This document shows positions 7,063 through 12,685 of a stretch of 16,794 bases of DNA, piece by piece. The stretch comes from CAZMUD01 sp964569715 (lineage in GTDB: Bacteria; Chloroflexota; Dehalococcoidia; Dehalococcoidales; UBA2162), in NCBI GenBank assembly GCA_964569715.1, contig CAZMUD010000021.1, forward strand, positions 1 to 16,794. The letters run 5' to 3'. The position numbers were made by a program, and so were the translations under genes. Below the pieces are notes generated by a model. It did no database searches, was not told the origin of the DNA, and saw only the letters and a list, made by a program, of their open reading frames with translations. The first letter of the stretch is position 1, and each line of letters opens with the position of its first letter.

Positions 7063-7467
7063 ATGAAACCAAAGTATCTACCAAAGCGACGTACCTACAC
7101 CGAACTCGGTAACTTCCTCAAAGATGCTAGAAATAGGCTATACGATGAAAATATAGGCCGGGTACCTCACGTCGAGCACATCGCCAAACAACTGGGCGTG
7201 ACAACAAGCTTTGTATACCAGGTGGAGCAGGGTAAAAGGAAGCCCAAGGACAGTAACTTTGGGAGATGGGCAAGCGTATATGGTGTGCGCTACGCTGAAC
7301 TGTGGAAATGCTTGGGTTTTATACCTATGGACTTGGTGGCTACACTCAAGGAGGAACCTGCGGCAACCCCAGCCGATCCTTTTTCTCAATTAACTGAAGA
7401 CGAAAAATCTGAGCTTCTTCTCTTTTTAGACTATATGCGATGGAAAATAGCTCGCCAAGCCTCATAG
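7063..7467 (+). CDS. XRE-family helix-turn-helix transcriptional regulator
   Basis: A 134-residue DNA-binding regulator, probably a repressor. The helix-turn-helix spans about residues 37-60: IAKQLGV, then SFVYQVEQGKRKP, the classic XRE/Cro recognition helix and following loop. The N-terminus is basic. The C-terminal LTEDEKSELLLFLDYMRWK (110-128) is a helix of the kind common in small XRE proteins and probably mediates dimerisation. I chose the ATG at 7063; a TTG at 7027 is in frame but is the -35 box itself. There is no Shine-Dalgarno sequence before the ATG, and the predicted transcript starts one base upstream, so the mRNA is probably leaderless. It is divergent from the cassette at 4120-6773, and the twin palindromes between them suggest that it controls both that cassette and itself. 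Confidence 0.85.
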   Translation: MKPKYLPKRRTYTELGNFLKDARNRLYDENIGRVPHVEHIAKQLGVTTSFVYQVEQGKRKPKDSNFGRWASVYGVRYAELWKCLGFIPMDLVATLKEEPAATPADPFSQLTEDEKSELLLFLDYMRWKIARQAS

Positions 7468-7526
7468 GCCAAGCCCTTCGGAAGTAGTTGACCCTTCAGG
7501 GTAATTCTAGTAGACCGTGGGGACCA

Positions 7527-8339
7527 TTAAGCCTCCCTATCCAGCTGTGATAAATCGAACTTCATGCCGTCCCGGGCGGCAATTACCTTAACCCCGGTTT
7601 TCTCGGTCAGCTTCTCGGCTATCTGCCACGGTTTTGCCCGCCACATAGTCATACCGAAATGGGTCAGGATAGCTACCTTGGGCTTTAGTTCCATAATAAT
7701 GTGCTCAGCGTCAGGCACGGATAAATGGTCGATAGGCATAAATGAGCGGTCGCTGGGGGAACGAGGCTCGAGAAAAACTACATTAATAATCAATAACTCG
7801 CCACCATAGTGCTGACACAAGCCGTCAAAATAGCGGCTATCAGCAATATAGGAGAAGGTGTGCTTGCCCGTGCTAAAGACCATGCCATAGGTTTCTACCA
7901 GGTGTATGTGCCGAACCGGGGTGGTAAAAGAGATATTACCTACCGAGTAGGACTTACCCTCCTGTAAAACTTCAACGCCCGCAAGATAGTCCTTGAGATA
8001 TGAAAAGATAACTGGCTCAGTCTCCAGAGCATCGGCCGGGGCGAACAGCCAGCCGTGCTGCTTGAACCCGCTCTGTGTCATTGCCTCAACCATAATGTTG
8101 ACATCTGCTGAGTGGTCGAGGTGGCGGTGCGATAGGATGATAGCGCTTAGCTTCTCGGCTTTAAGTTTCCTTTTGGTGGACTGAACTATACAACCTGGAC
8201 CAGGGTCAACAAGTATTTCTGTGCCACCCAGGTTCAGCCATAAGCCACCTGAAGCAAGAAACTGGTTGATAATCATGAATCTGGCGCCACCTGTTCCCAG
8301 AAAGGTTATGGTCTCGCCTGATGGGCTCTTGTCTTTCAT
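7527..8339 (-). CDS. Metallo-beta-lactamase-fold hydrolase
   Basis: A 270-residue metallo-beta-lactamase-fold protein, probably a dinuclear metal hydrolase in the cytoplasm. The signature SHRHLDHS gives His71, His73, Asp75 and His76. Further likely ligands are His146 (or 144) in RHIHLVET, Asp167 in IADSRY and His227 in LTHFG. The N-terminal FLGTGGAR (13-20) and the order of motifs resemble the RNase Z/phosphodiesterase-like branch, but the RNase Z exosite is not evident and the substrate is unknown. Two convergent neighbours flank it: the XRE gene ends 59 bases away with no strong terminator. The start ATG lacks a Shine-Dalgarno sequence, and a -10 box lies only 10 bases upstream. Confidence 0.85.
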   Translation of the reverse strand: MKDKSPSGETITFLGTGGARFMIINQFLASGGLWLNLGGTEILVDPGPGCIVQSTKRKLKAEKLSAIILSHRHLDHSADVNIMVEAMTQSGFKQHGWLFAPADALETEPVIFSYLKDYLAGVEVLQEGKSYSVGNISFTTPVRHIHLVETYGMVFSTGKHTFSYIADSRYFDGLCQHYGGELLIINVVFLEPRSPSDRSFMPIDHLSVPDAEHIIMELKPKVAILTHFGMTMWRAKPWQIAEKLTEKTGVKVIAARDGMKFDLSQLDREA

Positions 8340-8349
8340 AGCTAATGTA

Positions 8350-8378
8350 AATATATAGGAAAGCCGTATTTTTTACAA
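8350..8378 (-). promoter_or_regulatory. Promoter of the metallo-beta-lactamase-fold gene
   Basis: On the minus strand: -35 TTGTAA (8373-8378), 17-base spacer, -10 TATATT (8350-8355). The predicted transcript start is near 8343, only about 4 bases before the ATG, matching the missing ribosome binding site. Confidence 0.5.
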
Positions 8379-8436
8379 TTAGTTTATAAGATTAGTTATC
8401 ACTCTCCCTTGATAAAAGACCTCAGTTAGAGCCCCT

Positions 8437-8465
8437 TTGACGTCTGAAGGGTGGTCAACTACAAT
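8437..8465 (+). promoter_or_regulatory. Promoter of the HIT-family gene
   Basis: -35 TTGACG (8437-8442, 5 of 6), 17-base spacer, -10 TACAAT (8460-8465, 5 of 6). The predicted transcript start is near 8472, 27 bases before the chosen ATG. An inverted repeat CCCTT...AAGGG (8433-8451), centred near a GACGTC, spans the -35 box and could be a regulator site. Confidence 0.6.
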
Positions 8466-8498
8466 AGTGGTAGGCAGCCAGTAGCTAAGGAGAATGAT

Positions 8499-8972
8499 AT
8501 GAAGCAAATTTGGGCACCGTGGCGCATGGAATATATTCAGATGAAGAAACCGGAAGGGTGTATCCTATGTGAGAAACCTGGGCAGGATAGTGATGCTGTA
8601 AACTATATCCTGTATCGAGGAGAAAAGAACTTTGTCATTATGAATGCCTATCCCTACAACCCGGGTCACCTGATGATAGCCCCCTATCGGCACATAGCTA
8701 GCCTGGAGGCGCTAACTGATGAAGAACTCCACGAACACTTTGATATAGTGAGCCGAAGTATCAAGGTTCTGAGGCAGGCATTTAACCCCGGTGGTTTTAA
8801 TCTAGGCATAAACATAGGCAAGATAGCTGGAGCCGGTGTAGAAGACCATGTCCACACCCACATTGTGCCCCGGTGGCAGGGTGATACCAACTGTATGACA
8901 GTTATATCCGATATAAGGGTGGTGCCTGAAGCCCTGGCTGAAACCTACCAAAAGCTGAAAGGGAAATTCTGA
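8499..8972 (+). CDS. HIT-family nucleotide hydrolase or phosphorylase (Ap4A-type)
   Basis: A 157-residue histidine-triad protein. The catalytic HVHTHIV motif is at 117-123, with His119 the expected nucleophile. The N-terminal IWAPWRMEYI and a CILC pair (Cys21, Cys24), with His65 and a triad histidine, resemble the zinc-containing bacterial HIT proteins related to Ap4A phosphorylases and hydrolases. Family members cleave dinucleoside polyphosphates or nucleoside phosphoramidates; the exact substrate cannot be read here. The ATG at 8499 has AGGAG 6 bases upstream. A GTG at 8451 is in frame but lies between the -35 and -10 boxes, so it should not be transcribed. The gene ends 12 bases from the convergent tRNA-Glu, with no visible terminator. 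Confidence 0.9.
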   Translation: MKQIWAPWRMEYIQMKKPEGCILCEKPGQDSDAVNYILYRGEKNFVIMNAYPYNPGHLMIAPYRHIASLEALTDEELHEHFDIVSRSIKVLRQAFNPGGFNLGINIGKIAGAGVEDHVHTHIVPRWQGDTNCMTVISDIRVVPEALAETYQKLKGKF

Positions 8973-8984
8973 ACGAGGGTAAGC

Positions 8985-9060
8985 TGGTGCCCCCAAGCGA
9001 ATTCGAATCGCTGTTTACAGCTTGAAAGGCTGTCGTCCTAGGCCTCTAGACGATGGGGGC
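8985..9060 (-). tRNA. tRNA-Glu (anticodon UUC), CCA encoded
   Basis: The minus strand folds into a full cloverleaf: acceptor stem GCCCCCA with TGGGGGC, D arm with AGAGGCCTAGG, anticodon stem ACAGC/GCTGT with loop CTTTCAA (anticodon TTC at 9024-9026), and T arm AGCGA-TTCGAAT-TCGCT. The discriminator base A is followed by a genome-encoded CCA. Length is 76 bases. Confidence 0.97.
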
Positions 9061-9070
9061 ACGCGGGTAA

Positions 9071-9099
9071 AGTATAGCAAAGAGAGAGCCAGCAGGCAA
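9071..9099 (-). promoter_or_regulatory. Promoter of tRNA-Glu
   Basis: On the minus strand: -35 TTGCCT (9094-9099), 17-base spacer, -10 TATACT (9071-9076). The predicted start near 9064 would give a 4-base 5' leader for RNase P to remove. The -35 lies 8 bases before the start of the divergent VTT-domain gene. Confidence 0.65.
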
Positions 9100-9106
9100 T
9101 GCTACA

Positions 9107-9694
9107 ATGAGTAACATAATTAGCCACAGTAAACAGCCTGAGGTGGGGAAGAGGGAATGGCTGAAGGAGAGGCTTATCCCCCTGCTGACAGTATTGCTGG
9201 TTATAGCCATTACGGCTGCTCTCTTCCTTTACCGGGATAAAGTAGCTGAATTAGGTAACTATGGCTATCTGGGTGCCTTTCTGGTTAGCCTGGTCTCCAA
9301 TGCTACTATCATTTTACCCATGCCTGGTTTCCTGCTACTCTTCGCCCTTGGCGCTGCTTTCAACCCGGTTCTGGTTGGGCTAGCCGGTGCCATAGGGGGA
9401 ACTATAGGTGAGATGACTTGTTATTTGCTAGGTTATAGTGGGCGGGGGGTTGTACAAAATAGAAGGTTGTATGATAAATCGGTGAAGTGGCTGGAGAAAT
9501 GGGGAGTTTTGACCGTCTTTGCTTTCGCCGTAACCCCTTCACCCTTTGATGTGATAGGTATGGTTGCTGGTCTCCTTCGCTTTCCTTTTTGGAAGTTCTT
9601 CCTTGCCTGTTTATGTGGTAAGGTCATAAAATATATTGTTTTGGCATTTGCTGGAGCTTTCGGGTGGGAAGCTGTGCTACGCTACTTCGGCTAG
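9107..9694 (+). CDS. VTT-domain (DedA/TVP38-like) membrane protein
   Basis: A 195-residue integral membrane protein of the VTT (SNARE-associated, DedA/TVP38) superfamily, whose members are implicated in lipid scrambling and undecaprenyl phosphate flipping. A charged N-terminus (1-23) precedes a first membrane helix (about 24-42). Hydrophobic segments follow at about 55-76, 80-108 (containing the GGTIGEMTCYLLGY re-entrant-type motif near 96-109), 134-156 and 163-190. The segment FAVTPSPFDVIGMVAGLLRFP (about 139-159) is in the position of the family's second conserved loop, with the Arg typical of DedA proteins replaced. The ligand is unknown. The start codon has no clear Shine-Dalgarno sequence. 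An earlier ATG at 9099 is out of frame and stops after three codons. Confidence 0.82.
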   Translation: MSNIISHSKQPEVGKREWLKERLIPLLTVLLVIAITAALFLYRDKVAELGNYGYLGAFLVSLVSNATIILPMPGFLLLFALGAAFNPVLVGLAGAIGGTIGEMTCYLLGYSGRGVVQNRRLYDKSVKWLEKWGVLTVFAFAVTPSPFDVIGMVAGLLRFPFWKFFLACLCGKVIKYIVLAFAGAFGWEAVLRYFG

Positions 9695-9748
9695 TTCCCG
9701 TCCCTTAATTTTCATTAGCAGCAGTGAGCCGATAACACTTCAAGCTGG

Positions 9749-9764
9749 CAAGGTTACTGCCTTG
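9749..9764 (+). terminator. Weak stem-loop after the VTT-domain gene
   Basis: CAAGG-TTACTG-CCTTG followed by ATTTTG. The stem has only 5 bp and the tail is short, so this is a weak terminator candidate. It overlaps the -35 of the next promoter. Confidence 0.25.
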
Positions 9765-9790
9765 ATTTTGCCTCTGGCATTAGGTATACT
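9762..9790 (+). promoter_or_regulatory. Promoter of the DUF1464-radical SAM pair
   Basis: -35 TTGATT (9762-9767), 17-base spacer, -10 TATACT (9785-9790, 5 of 6). The transcript would start near 9797 and carry a leader of about 95 bases with no convincing structured element. Confidence 0.5.
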
Positions 9791-9892
9791 GCCTTGAGGT
9801 TAAGGAAGGTTCACCAGATTAGTAATGGGATGTGTTGATTCCCCCTGACCCTGTCTGTTATTTAAGCCTCAAATTAGTAATTAAGGAGCAAG

Positions 9893-10936
9893 ATGAGAAT
9901 TTTAGGCATTGACCCTGGAACTGTCTCCTTCGACCTTTGTCTCCTTGAGGGTAGGGAGATCGGATTTGAAGAGAGTATACCGTCAACTGTGGTAGCCGGG
10001 AGACCCGAAGATATGGCTGAGAAGTGCCAGAGCCTGAAGCCTGATGTCATAATAGCCCCTTCAGGTTACGGCCTCCCCAACCGGAAGTTGAGTGAAGTCA
10101 GCGAGAGGGAGATGTTCGAGCTCACGCTAGTCCGGGAAGGAGAGATAGTGCCGGTACTTGACGGGATGAAGAAATTCTTTGCCATAGTCGGGGAAGCGGG
10201 CTTGGAGATTCTTTTCCTCCCGGGAGTGATTCAACTTCCCACCGTTCCCCGATGGCGGAAATTCAACAAGATAGATATGGGCACGGCAGACAAGATGTGC
10301 CTAGGAGCCCTCTCTGTGGAAATGGTTTCCCGGAAGAAGGGGGTGAGTTATTCTGAGATTAATCATATCGTTGTTGAGCTGGGTGGGGGATATAATAGCG
10401 TCATTACAATAGAGAAAGGCCGGATAATTAACGGCATCGGCGGCACTCTCTTCCCTGGCCCTAGCTTTATGAATGCCGGAGCTATGGATGGCGAGATTGC
10501 CTACCTCCTGCGAGGCTTTGAAAAAAGCCTGCTCTTTCAAGGGGGTGCTGGCTATCTAACTGGCTCAGAGAACCTTTCCATAGAAAACTTCACTAAGGAA
10601 TCGTATCCCGAGGCATTTAACGCCTTCGTTGAAGGCGTCCTATTTGCTGTATCCAGTCAACGGGCTCTATCGCAGAGCCGAGAAGTCTATCTCTCAGGGC
10701 GGCTTGCTAAGTATGAAAACATATATACTCCGGTAAAAGTTCGTTTAGAGGAGCTAGGATATGTGGTAAGCTCATTGCCTGCGCTCTCAAACAAAAGCAA
10801 GGCAGCCGCTCAAGGCTATGCTATAGTGGGCAACGGGTTATATGGCGGATATTATGAGCCGTTGGTGAAGCATATGATGATAGACAAGGCGGCGGGGTCT
10901 GTTACTGATTATGTTTATTGGAGGGAGAGATTATGA
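9893..10936 (+). CDS. DUF1464-family protein (ASKHA-fold predicted kinase)
   Basis: A 347-residue protein of the DUF1464 family, annotated elsewhere as a predicted butyrate kinase from fold alone and best known from archaea. ASKHA-type nucleotide-binding features are visible: phosphate-1 loop GIDPGT (5-10), phosphate-2-like VELGGGYNSVI (161-171), an adenosine-type YLSGR (266-270), and AAAQGYAIVGNGLYGG (304-319) near the end. A FLPGV (108-112) and a KIDMGTADK (126-134) stretch are probably substrate-side motifs. The start ATG has AAGGAG 5 bases upstream. The stop overlaps the start of the radical SAM gene (ATGA), so the two proteins are probably made in a fixed ratio and act in one pathway. 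The phosphorylated substrate is unknown. Confidence 0.82.
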   Translation: MRILGIDPGTVSFDLCLLEGREIGFEESIPSTVVAGRPEDMAEKCQSLKPDVIIAPSGYGLPNRKLSEVSEREMFELTLVREGEIVPVLDGMKKFFAIVGEAGLEILFLPGVIQLPTVPRWRKFNKIDMGTADKMCLGALSVEMVSRKKGVSYSEINHIVVELGGGYNSVITIEKGRIINGIGGTLFPGPSFMNAGAMDGEIAYLLRGFEKSLLFQGGAGYLTGSENLSIENFTKESYPEAFNAFVEGVLFAVSSQRALSQSREVYLSGRLAKYENIYTPVKVRLEELGYVVSSLPALSNKSKAAAQGYAIVGNGLYGGYYEPLVKHMMIDKAAGSVTDYVYWRERL

Positions 10937-11952
10937 CTGGCCCGATATATGTAGACTGGGCGATTACCAGTAAGTGTAATTTAAATTGCCGGCATTGTGT
11001 TGGGATGGAGGAGGGAGAGCTCACCCACGATGAAGCAATTAAGATAACCAATGATATTATTGGACTGTCACCAAGGTGGGTGATACTCGAGGGTGGCGAA
11101 CCCTTGCTGCGTCCCGACCTGCATCAGGTCGGAGGGATGTTCAAGAAAGAGGGGATTGATGTGTTTGTAATAACCAACGGCAATGCCTTCAACCAAGACA
11201 GATTGCAGGAGTTGGCATCCTTCTCACCTAAGGTTCTCTTTAGTTTCGATGGAGCTGACGCCGCTGTTTATGAATACACAAAGAGAGGGGCTAATTTTGA
11301 GACCGCCAAGGAATGGGCTGCGAAATGTGCCGCTCTGGGCATTTTCCACGGGGCAACTGCGGTTCTCTCCAAGTTCAACCTTGGACAGGCTAGGGAGCTT
11401 ATCCGGTTAACCGAAGACCTTGGAGGGAAGAGGATTATCTTCCTGCCGTTGAAACCTTTTGGCAAGGACGAGATTTCCAGTAGCTATTATCAGCAGAATG
11501 CACTCACCCCGAAGGAACAAGAGGAAGCGGTAAAGGAAATATATAGCTGTGGGAGCACCCTGGATATTTTCTACGATGAGCCCTTCCTGTGGAACCTCTC
11601 CGCCAAGCACGGTTTTTCCCTCAGCAAGACTGATAGCGGGATTACCATACCAGAGGTGAAAGGATGTGCTGCTGCCTATTCACTATACATTCAGACCAAG
11701 GGCAGTGTGAGACCCTGCATGTTCTCCCCAGAAGAACTCACTTTTGGGAATGCAGCCAAAGAACCTCTGGAGGATATATGGCGGAGAATGAAGCAAAGCG
11801 AGGTGCTTACCAAATGGGCTGACCAAAAGGAGAGGAAAGGGGCTTGTGGGAAGTGTCAGCAGTTTGAATCTTGTCGTGGCTGCTTAGCCCGAACCACGAA
11901 GCTCCTAGGAGACGCATTACAGGCAGACCCCTGTTGCCCTTTTGCGGCATAA
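10933..11952 (+). CDS. Radical SAM/SPASM-domain protein
   Basis: A 339-residue radical SAM enzyme. The SAM-binding cluster motif CNLNCRHC gives Cys15, Cys19 and Cys22; GGEPL (54-58) contacts SAM. The C-terminal SPASM-like region has C245-x11-G-x4-C262, then C305-x2-C308-x5-C314-x2-C317 and a CC at 334-335, enough for auxiliary Fe-S clusters. SPASM proteins modify peptides, proteins or cofactor precursors; no small precursor peptide was found beside this gene. I chose the ATG at 10933: GGAGGGAGAG lies just upstream and the ATG shares bases with the stop of the DUF1464 gene. An in-frame TTG at 10918 would add five residues but is part of that ribosome binding site. Confidence 0.88.
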   Translation: MTGPIYVDWAITSKCNLNCRHCVGMEEGELTHDEAIKITNDIIGLSPRWVILEGGEPLLRPDLHQVGGMFKKEGIDVFVITNGNAFNQDRLQELASFSPKVLFSFDGADAAVYEYTKRGANFETAKEWAAKCAALGIFHGATAVLSKFNLGQARELIRLTEDLGGKRIIFLPLKPFGKDEISSSYYQQNALTPKEQEEAVKEIYSCGSTLDIFYDEPFLWNLSAKHGFSLSKTDSGITIPEVKGCAAAYSLYIQTKGSVRPCMFSPEELTFGNAAKEPLEDIWRRMKQSEVLTKWADQKERKGACGKCQQFESCRGCLARTTKLLGDALQADPCCPFAA

Positions 11953-12020
11953 CCTTCTAATTCGCCTTCTACTCAGGGGGGTTGAGCTGGAAAAGCCCTA
12001 AAGCAGCCTTTTTATCAAGC

Positions 12021-12356
12021 CTACCAGAACTCAATTGGGGAAACAGCTTCCTTGGTTTGAATAATCTGCCTGATATTGTCTCGTGTTTCCTCACTCAGAA
12101 CTGGCTCTACTTCTGATACCGGCAGACCGGCTTCATTCTTCGTATTCTGCCAGTTTACTATGTATCCGGGCACAATGGCATACGTCCGGCTGCCAGGAGC
12201 ACCACAACACCAGGACTCTATCACCGCTTGGCCAATCACATATAACACTTCTCTACCGTTATACTTTAGCCTTGCCTCTTGCTGTGGGGTATAGTAGCCG
12301 GCTATGCCGATTTCTACATCCTTACCTAGTTCCAGATGAGTATAGTTGATGTTCAT
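12021..12356 (-). CDS. Unknown 111-residue protein with a CCGAPGSR motif
   Basis: I do not recognise this small soluble protein. It has a beta-rich core and a conserved-looking CCGAPGSR at 50-57, with adjacent cysteines 50 and 51, then YIVNWQNTKNEAG and a helical C-terminus. The CC pair and its position four bases after the NifU-like stop suggest a link to Fe-S or thiol chemistry, but that is inference from context. No strong ribosome binding site is present (AGG a few bases upstream), so translation is probably coupled to the NifU-like gene. The convergent radical SAM/SPASM gene ends 68 bases away; only a weak AT-rich hairpin lies between. Confidence 0.65.
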   Translation of the reverse strand: MNINYTHLELGKDVEIGIAGYYTPQQEARLKYNGREVLYVIGQAVIESWCCGAPGSRTYAIVPGYIVNWQNTKNEAGLPVSEVEPVLSEETRDNIRQIIQTKEAVSPIEFW

Positions 12357-12360
12357 TGAC

Positions 12361-12579
12361 CTAGACAGCGACCACCTCTTTTACTTCGGGGATTTCCTGC
12401 TTCAGGATTTTTTCAATCCCCATCTTTAGTGTCATAGAAGCCATAGGACAGCCAGCGCAGGCACCGGTCAGTCTTACTTCAACCGTGCCGTCATTGACAT
12501 CTACCAGTTCTACATTACCACCATCAGCCATCAGGTTGGGTCGTATCTTGTCTAACACCCCTTCCACCTTCTCTCGCAT
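12361..12579 (-). CDS. NifU-like C-terminal-domain Fe-S scaffold protein
   Basis: A 72-residue protein consisting only of the NifU C-terminal (Nfu) domain. The cluster-binding CAGC is at Cys41-Cys44, preceded by IRPNLMADGGNVELV and followed by LKMGIEKILKQEIPEV, all typical. Nfu proteins hold a [4Fe-4S] cluster and pass it to target apo-proteins. The start ATG at 12577-12579 has a strong AAGGAGGAGG ribosome binding site. A TTG at 12630 in the same frame would add 17 residues but has no such site and lies at the predicted transcript start. The gene is followed after 4 bases by the CC-motif unknown protein. The two radical SAM proteins in this window are possible Fe-S clients, though nothing ties them to it directly. 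Confidence 0.92.
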   Translation of the reverse strand: MREKVEGVLDKIRPNLMADGGNVELVDVNDGTVEVRLTGACAGCPMASMTLKMGIEKILKQEIPEVKEVVAV

Positions 12580-12634
12580 TATAACCTCCTCCTTTTGACT
12601 AAATGTCCCCTCTTTTACTTCGTGAGCCAATTAA

Positions 12635-12664
12635 ATCTTACCATAGCCAGGAGTAGTGAGTCAA
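12635..12664 (-). promoter_or_regulatory. Candidate promoter of the NifU-like pair
   Basis: On the minus strand: -35 TTGACT (12659-12664), 18-base spacer, -10 TAAGAT (12635-12640, 4 of 6). The predicted transcript start near 12628 gives a leader of about 49 bases. It lies just after the argC stop codon. Confidence 0.4.
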
Positions 12665-12685
12665 TTTGGGCAAGATGCGGAATTT

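Noticed and set aside
4120..7467. Mobile element or prophage fragment around the XRE cassette
   Set aside because: No integrase, transposase, terminal repeats or attachment-site duplication was seen, and base composition looks similar to the flanks by eye.
7468..7526. Possible bidirectional terminator (ACCCTTCAGGGT) between the XRE and metallo-beta-lactamase-fold genes
   Set aside because: The stem is only 4-5 bp and no T-run follows on either strand.
9695..9892. Riboswitch or small RNA ahead of the DUF1464 gene
   Set aside because: Only a promoter and a 5-bp stem-loop are visible; no recognisable riboswitch core.
11953..12020. Possible terminator hairpin (GCTG...CAGC then CTTTTTA)
   Set aside because: A 4-bp stem with a 14-base loop is too weak, despite the short T-run.
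12580..12630. TTG start giving 17 extra residues on the NifU-like protein
   Set aside because: The ATG at 12579 has a near-perfect ribosome binding site, and the extension does not belong to the Nfu domain.
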